Origin: Candidatus Falkowbacteria bacterium
GTDB lineage: Bacteria > Patescibacteriota > Patescibacteriia > Patescibacteriales > Patescibacteriaceae
DNA: 64,000 nucleotides
Assembly: GCA_016699775.1 (NCBI GenBank)
Contig: CP065010.1
Span: forward strand, 372,001-436,000
Direction of reading: 5' to 3'
Each line of letters starts with the position of its first letter. Within the stretch, counting starts at the first letter, position 1. Below the pieces are notes generated by a model that saw only the letters and a list, made by a program, of their open reading frames with translations, was not told the origin of the DNA and did not search any database. A program made the position numbers and the translations under genes. This document shows, one piece after another, positions 60,386 to 64,000 of this stretch.

Positions 60386-61393
60386 ATGTTTAGTAAAAGA
60401 ATTGGTATTGACCTTGGCACAACCTATACTCTTGTTCATGTTCCTCGACGAGGAATTGTTATTAATGAGCCATCAGTGGTTGCTATCTCAATGAGTGATA
60501 AAAAAATCTTGGCTGTTGGTAATGAAGCTAAAGACATGCTTGGCAGAACGCCAGGAAATATTATGGCGATCAAACCACTTAAGGATGGAGTTATTGCGGA
60601 CTATCATACCACCGAAGCTATGTTACGATATTTTATAAATAAAGCTTTGTCAGGTGTTCGTTTGTTTCGTCCGGAAGTTATGGTAGCTGTACCTGCCGGA
60701 ATTACTTCAACTGAACGTCGAGCGGTTATTGATGCCACAATTGCTGCCGGTGCCAGAGCGGCCTATATTATTAAAGAACCAATTGCGGCGGCGATTGGAG
60801 CTGATATTCCAATCGGTTCTGCTTCAGGACATATGATTGTTGATATTGGTGGAGGAACTTCGGAAATGGCAGTTATTTCTTTGGGCGGTGTTGTAACATC
60901 AACATCTGTTCGGGTTGGTGGAAATCGTTTTGATAGTTCTATTACTGATTACATTCGTCGTAAATATAATTTAGTCATTGGTGAACGAACCGCTGAAGAA
61001 ATAAAAATTACCATTGGCAGTGCTCTGTATCTCGAAGATAAATTAACTATGGAAATTCGTGGTCGAGATATTATTACTGGTTTACCACGTAATATTATTG
61101 TGACTTCAGATGACGTCACAGAAGCAATCCAAAATGAATTGGAAGCAATCATTGCAGCTGTAAAAAATGTCTTACGAGAAACTCCTCCAGAATTGTCTTC
61201 AGATATTATGGACAAAGGTATGGTCTTGTCTGGTGGTAGTTCACAACTTCGTAATCTTGATCAGTTATTATATCGAACAACTGATGTGCCCGCCTACGTC
61301 GCTGATGAAGCACAACTTTGTGTGGCCAAAGGAACCGGTATTGCTTTGGAGAATCTAGATTCATATAAGAGAAGTATCTTTGCCACCAAGTAA
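60386..61393 (+). CDS. mreB: Rod-shape actin homologue MreB
   Basis: A 335-residue actin-fold ATPase. Phosphate-1 motif RIGIDLGTTYTLVHV (5-19), phosphate-2 VDIGGGTSEMAVIS (about 151-164) and the adenosine motif VLSGGSSQLRNLDQLL (about 291-306) are clear. It organises side-wall peptidoglycan synthesis, consistent with MltG, PBP and Mur genes in this window. mreC and mreD are not adjacent. It follows the DUF4012 gene by 2 bases. Confidence 0.95.
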   Translation: MFSKRIGIDLGTTYTLVHVPRRGIVINEPSVVAISMSDKKILAVGNEAKDMLGRTPGNIMAIKPLKDGVIADYHTTEAMLRYFINKALSGVRLFRPEVMVAVPAGITSTERRAVIDATIAAGARAAYIIKEPIAAAIGADIPIGSASGHMIVDIGGGTSEMAVISLGGVVTSTSVRVGGNRFDSSITDYIRRKYNLVIGERTAEEIKITIGSALYLEDKLTMEIRGRDIITGLPRNIIVTSDDVTEAIQNELEAIIAAVKNVLRETPPELSSDIMDKGMVLSGGSSQLRNLDQLLYRTTDVPAYVADEAQLCVAKGTGIALENLDSYKRSIFATK

Positions 61394-61446
61394 ATTTTGG
61401 AGTTTTGCAGTTTTAGTTTTTTTATTTTTTTGTAATTTTGATTTCT

Positions 61447-62730
61447 ATGCTTATTGGAATTGATGCTTCTCGCGCTAATCGACTTCATAAAAGTGGTACT
61501 GAATGGTATTCATATTATTTGATTAGGGCCTTGGCTCAGATTGACTCCAAAAATACCTATATTCTTTATACTGATGCTCCATTAACTGAAGGTTTGGCTG
61601 ATTTAACTACAAATTCGCAACATAAAACTTTTGTTACTTCGGTTAGAGAAAATGGTATGCAGCCGGTTCGTAGTCCACATAATAATGTCAAAGCCAAAGT
61701 GCTACGCTGGCCATGGAAATTTTTCTGGACTCAAGGAAGGCTGTCTTTAGAAATGATTTTTCATCGTCCAGATATATTATTTGTTCCAGCTCATGCGTTG
61801 CCAATATTTCATCCAAAAAAATCAGTTGTGACTATTCATGATATTGGCTTTCGAAATAATGCTTCTCTATATGAGCATAATCAAATTGGGGCTGATAGTC
61901 GTCGACGTCGGAGTCTAATAAATTTTTGTATTCGTCTTATAACCTTTGGCAAATATGGTGCTACTAGTTTTGATTATCTTGAATGGTCAACTAAGTTTGC
62001 CTTACATCAAGCTGCCACTATTATTGCTATTTCACAGTTTACAAAATCGGAATTATTATCAGCTTATAAACCAAAGCCAGAAAAAATTTCCGTTGTCTAT
62101 AATGGATATTCAGAAGATTTATATCATCCTCTCCCAGATGACAGAACAAGTGACGAAGTTTTGCAACGATATGGAATTAGCCGACCTTATTTTTTTTATG
62201 TTGGTCGTCTTGAAAAAAAGAAAAATACTGCTACCTTGATTGAAGCTTTTGCTTTACTTAAAAGTAAACAAGGAGAAAATTTTAAACATAAACTCTGCCT
62301 AGTAGGGGACGCCAGTTATGGTTTTGATGAAATCAAATATACAATTCATGAATATGGTTTGGTAAATGATGTTATTGTTACTGGCTGGATTGCTGAAAAA
62401 GATTTACCATATATTTTTGCTCGAGCCGAGGCTTTTGTATTTCCATCAAATTATGAAGGGTTTGGAATTCCTTTGCTTCAGGCGATGGCTACGGGTACTC
62501 CGATTGCTGCTTCGAATATTGCTTCCATTCCAGAAATTGTCCAAGAGGCTGCCATTTTGTTTGATCCAAAAGATAGCCAAGATATTGCCGAAGCTCTGGC
62601 TCGAGTTCTGTTTGATGAGACGCTTCGTAAAAAATTAATTGAGCACGGCAAGCAAAGAGTTAAACAATTTAGTTGGCAAAATACAGCTCATGAAACATTA
62701 GAAATTTTTAATAAACTCAAAACAAAATGA
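61447..62730 (+). CDS. Family 4 glycosyltransferase
   Basis: A 427-residue GT-B enzyme. The start at 61447 fits the typical first strand MLIGIDASRANRLHKSGTEW. The donor domain has YFFYVGRLEKKKNTATLIEA (about 244-263) and FPSNYEGFGIPLLQAMATGT (about 337-356) with the E-x7-E-like spacing. The middle has VTIHDIGFRNN, as in mannosyltransferases. It may act on surface glycans with the polysaccharide locus. The protease gene follows after about 22 bases. Confidence 0.9.
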   Translation: MLIGIDASRANRLHKSGTEWYSYYLIRALAQIDSKNTYILYTDAPLTEGLADLTTNSQHKTFVTSVRENGMQPVRSPHNNVKAKVLRWPWKFFWTQGRLSLEMIFHRPDILFVPAHALPIFHPKKSVVTIHDIGFRNNASLYEHNQIGADSRRRRSLINFCIRLITFGKYGATSFDYLEWSTKFALHQAATIIAISQFTKSELLSAYKPKPEKISVVYNGYSEDLYHPLPDDRTSDEVLQRYGISRPYFFYVGRLEKKKNTATLIEAFALLKSKQGENFKHKLCLVGDASYGFDEIKYTIHEYGLVNDVIVTGWIAEKDLPYIFARAEAFVFPSNYEGFGIPLLQAMATGTPIAASNIASIPEIVQEAAILFDPKDSQDIAEALARVLFDETLRKKLIEHGKQRVKQFSWQNTAHETLEIFNKLKTK

Positions 62731-62752
62731 TTTTTTAATCTGAATTGATGCT

Positions 62753-64000
62753 ATGTCTATACGAAAAAAAATAGTTTTAGTTATGTTACTTTTTTTGTGC
62801 GGGACGCAAACCCAAGCTTTGGTTTTTGGTGCGCAGCCAGAAAAGAGTTTACACGAAACAAAAAGAACAGACTCAATTATAGTAAAATATAAAGGAGAAA
62901 TTTCTGCTCGTAAAATTATTTTAACCTCTACTGATACTGTAGAAAAAGCCATTGCGCGATTTAATAAAAACCCTCGGGTTGAATATGCTGAGCCAAATTA
63001 TATTTTTCAAGCAAGTTTAGTGCCAGATGATACTCATTATACAAACCAATGGTATTTACGTCGGATTAAAGCTCCTGATGCATGGAGTTATGCATCAACA
63101 AGTCCAGCCGTAGTAATTGCTATTATTGATTCAGGTGTACAAATTGATCATCCAGATATTTCGCCAAATCTTTGGATAAATGCTTCTGAAATAAATAATA
63201 ATAAAAAAGATGATGACGGTAATGGTTTAGTGGATGATTATTATGGATGGGATTTTATAAATAATCTTGCTGATCCAAGGCCAAAATTTAAACAAGGTTT
63301 TACAGAAGCTGGTGTTCTGCATGGGACAATTGTGGCCGGCATTGCGGCGGCTTCAGGAAATAATAAGGAAGGTGTAACGGGTGTGACTTGGAAGGCAAAA
63401 ATAATGAGCTTAAAAGCTTTAGATGATGCTGGTAATGGTGATACGGCTAGTGTTGCCAAAGCTGTAGATTATGCCGTTGCTAAAGGAGCAAATATTATAA
63501 ATTTAAGTTTTGTTGGATTCTCATATAGTCGCAGTTTAAAAGAAGCCATTGAACGAGCTGTAAAAGCTGATGTTATTGTGGTAGCACCAGCCGGAAATGA
63601 AGAGTCAGTTGGACATGGAGTAAATTTAAATACTAAACCAATTTACCCCGCTTGTTATAAAGACGATGCCAAAAAACCATTAGTAGTTGGTGTGGCTGCC
63701 ACAGATGCTATTGATCAAAAAGCAGTTTTTTCTGGTTATGGAAATGACTGTGTGGCTTTAGCAGCTCCAGGTATTAGTTTTTATTCAACTTCTGTTTTCG
63801 CACCCACTCAAAATCTTCCAGGAAAACCTTTTAATCAATATTATGATGGGTATTGGTCGGGGACGTCTGTTGCGGTCCCGTTAGTGAGCGGTGCTTTGGC
63901 TTTAATTCAAGGTGCAAATCCACAATTATCATCTTCTCAAAGTTTGAAAATATTATTAGATACAACCGATAATATCAATGCGATTAATCCTGACTATTCA
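62753..64000 (+). CDS. Subtilisin-like S8 protease (cut by window end)
   Basis: Only the first 416 residues are in the window. A signal peptide (about 1-21) is followed by an inhibitor-I9-like propeptide (about 35-85, ending VEYAEPNYIF) and the catalytic domain. The triad is visible: Asp in AIIDSGVQIDHPD (about 123-135), His in LHGTIVAGIAAA (about 188), and Ser in WSGTSVAVPLVSGAL (about 368); the oxyanion Asn is in APAGNEE. It should be secreted and activated by removal of the propeptide. Any C-terminal domain lies beyond the window. Confidence 0.92.
   Translation, partial: MSIRKKIVLVMLLFLCGTQTQALVFGAQPEKSLHETKRTDSIIVKYKGEISARKIILTSTDTVEKAIARFNKNPRVEYAEPNYIFQASLVPDDTHYTNQWYLRRIKAPDAWSYASTSPAVVIAIIDSGVQIDHPDISPNLWINASEINNNKKDDDGNGLVDDYYGWDFINNLADPRPKFKQGFTEAGVLHGTIVAGIAAASGNNKEGVTGVTWKAKIMSLKALDDAGNGDTASVAKAVDYAVAKGANIINLSFVGFSYSRSLKEAIERAVKADVIVVAPAGNEESVGHGVNLNTKPIYPACYKDDAKKPLVVGVAATDAIDQKAVFSGYGNDCVALAAPGISFYSTSVFAPTQNLPGKPFNQYYDGYWSGTSVAVPLVSGALALIQGANPQLSSSQSLKILLDTTDNINAINPDYS

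Noticed and set aside
1..64000. Prophage or insertion sequence with transposase or integrase
   Set aside because: No transposase, integrase, capsid or terminase-like protein was recognised in any frame.

Overview
The window looks like a stretch of a low-GC Patescibacteria (Candidate Phyla Radiation, Parcubacteria-like) chromosome. The evidence is the gene content: a reduced dcw cell-wall cluster, MltG, MreB, a DUF4012 protein, small or shortened versions of widespread proteins, many membrane glycosyltransferases, and many genes with no Shine-Dalgarno sequence. The phylum is an inference from gene content; no 16S rRNA gene is present.

Layout. 1-2.2 kb: GtrA-like and GT-C-type membrane proteins. 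4.6-11.6 kb: tRNA-Gln, HtrA-like protease, PfkB-family kinase, MutM, a Cys-rich secreted protein, a DUF212 protein, MltG and a coiled-coil protein. 11.6-12.8 kb: L10 leader, rplJ and rplL. 12.8-16.5 kb: a PP2C-like/propeller membrane protein, a methyltransferase and an HTH regulator. 16.6-26.9 kb: a surface-polysaccharide locus (Wzz-like, O-antigen-ligase-like, GT2, two GT4, a methyltransferase and a membrane-anchored propeller). 29.2-35.3 kb: tsaB, mraZ-rsmH-ftsL-ftsI-murF and a pterin dehydratase. 35.4-39.6 kb: tRNA-Glu, fmt-def, a small conserved-looking protein, a MEMO/LigB-like protein and a secreted lysozyme-like protein. 42-44.8 kb: clpB with a CIRCE operator. 44.9-50.2 kb: a GT26-Nudix fusion, murG-murC-murB and a nucleotidyltransferase. 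50.3-57.3 kb: a MacAB-like export system with a second ABC exporter inside it and one frameshifted permease. 58.3-64 kb: DUF4012, mreB, GT4 and a subtilisin-like protease cut by the window end.

The most striking feature is a second class of genes set into the gaps between these core genes: eight genes at five loci (about 2.3-4.3, 17.6-19.5, 26.9-29.2, 39.6-41.4 and 57.6-58.3 kb). Seven encode signal-peptide proteins or lipoproteins and one an SPFH membrane protein. One carries a PKD domain and one a typical Bacteroidota/Ignavibacteria type IX secretion (T9SS) sorting domain. All eight have a clear Shine-Dalgarno sequence, most have their own strong promoter, each locus ends in its own terminator, and the genes I counted use AGA/AGG for arginine. 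Neighbouring core genes lack Shine-Dalgarno sequences, often look leaderless, and use CGT/CGA. No core gene is broken by these insertions. They look like self-contained expression units acquired from a Bacteroidota/Ignavibacteriota-like donor, perhaps a host or partner cell. A chimeric assembly is the main alternative.

Non-coding structure is rich: REP-like CATCCCCG palindromes at two sites, a 153-bp near-palindrome, an AT-rich inverted-repeat family in intergenic gaps, tRNA-like fragments beside tRNA-Gln, and long hairpins in the leaders of the acquired genes.
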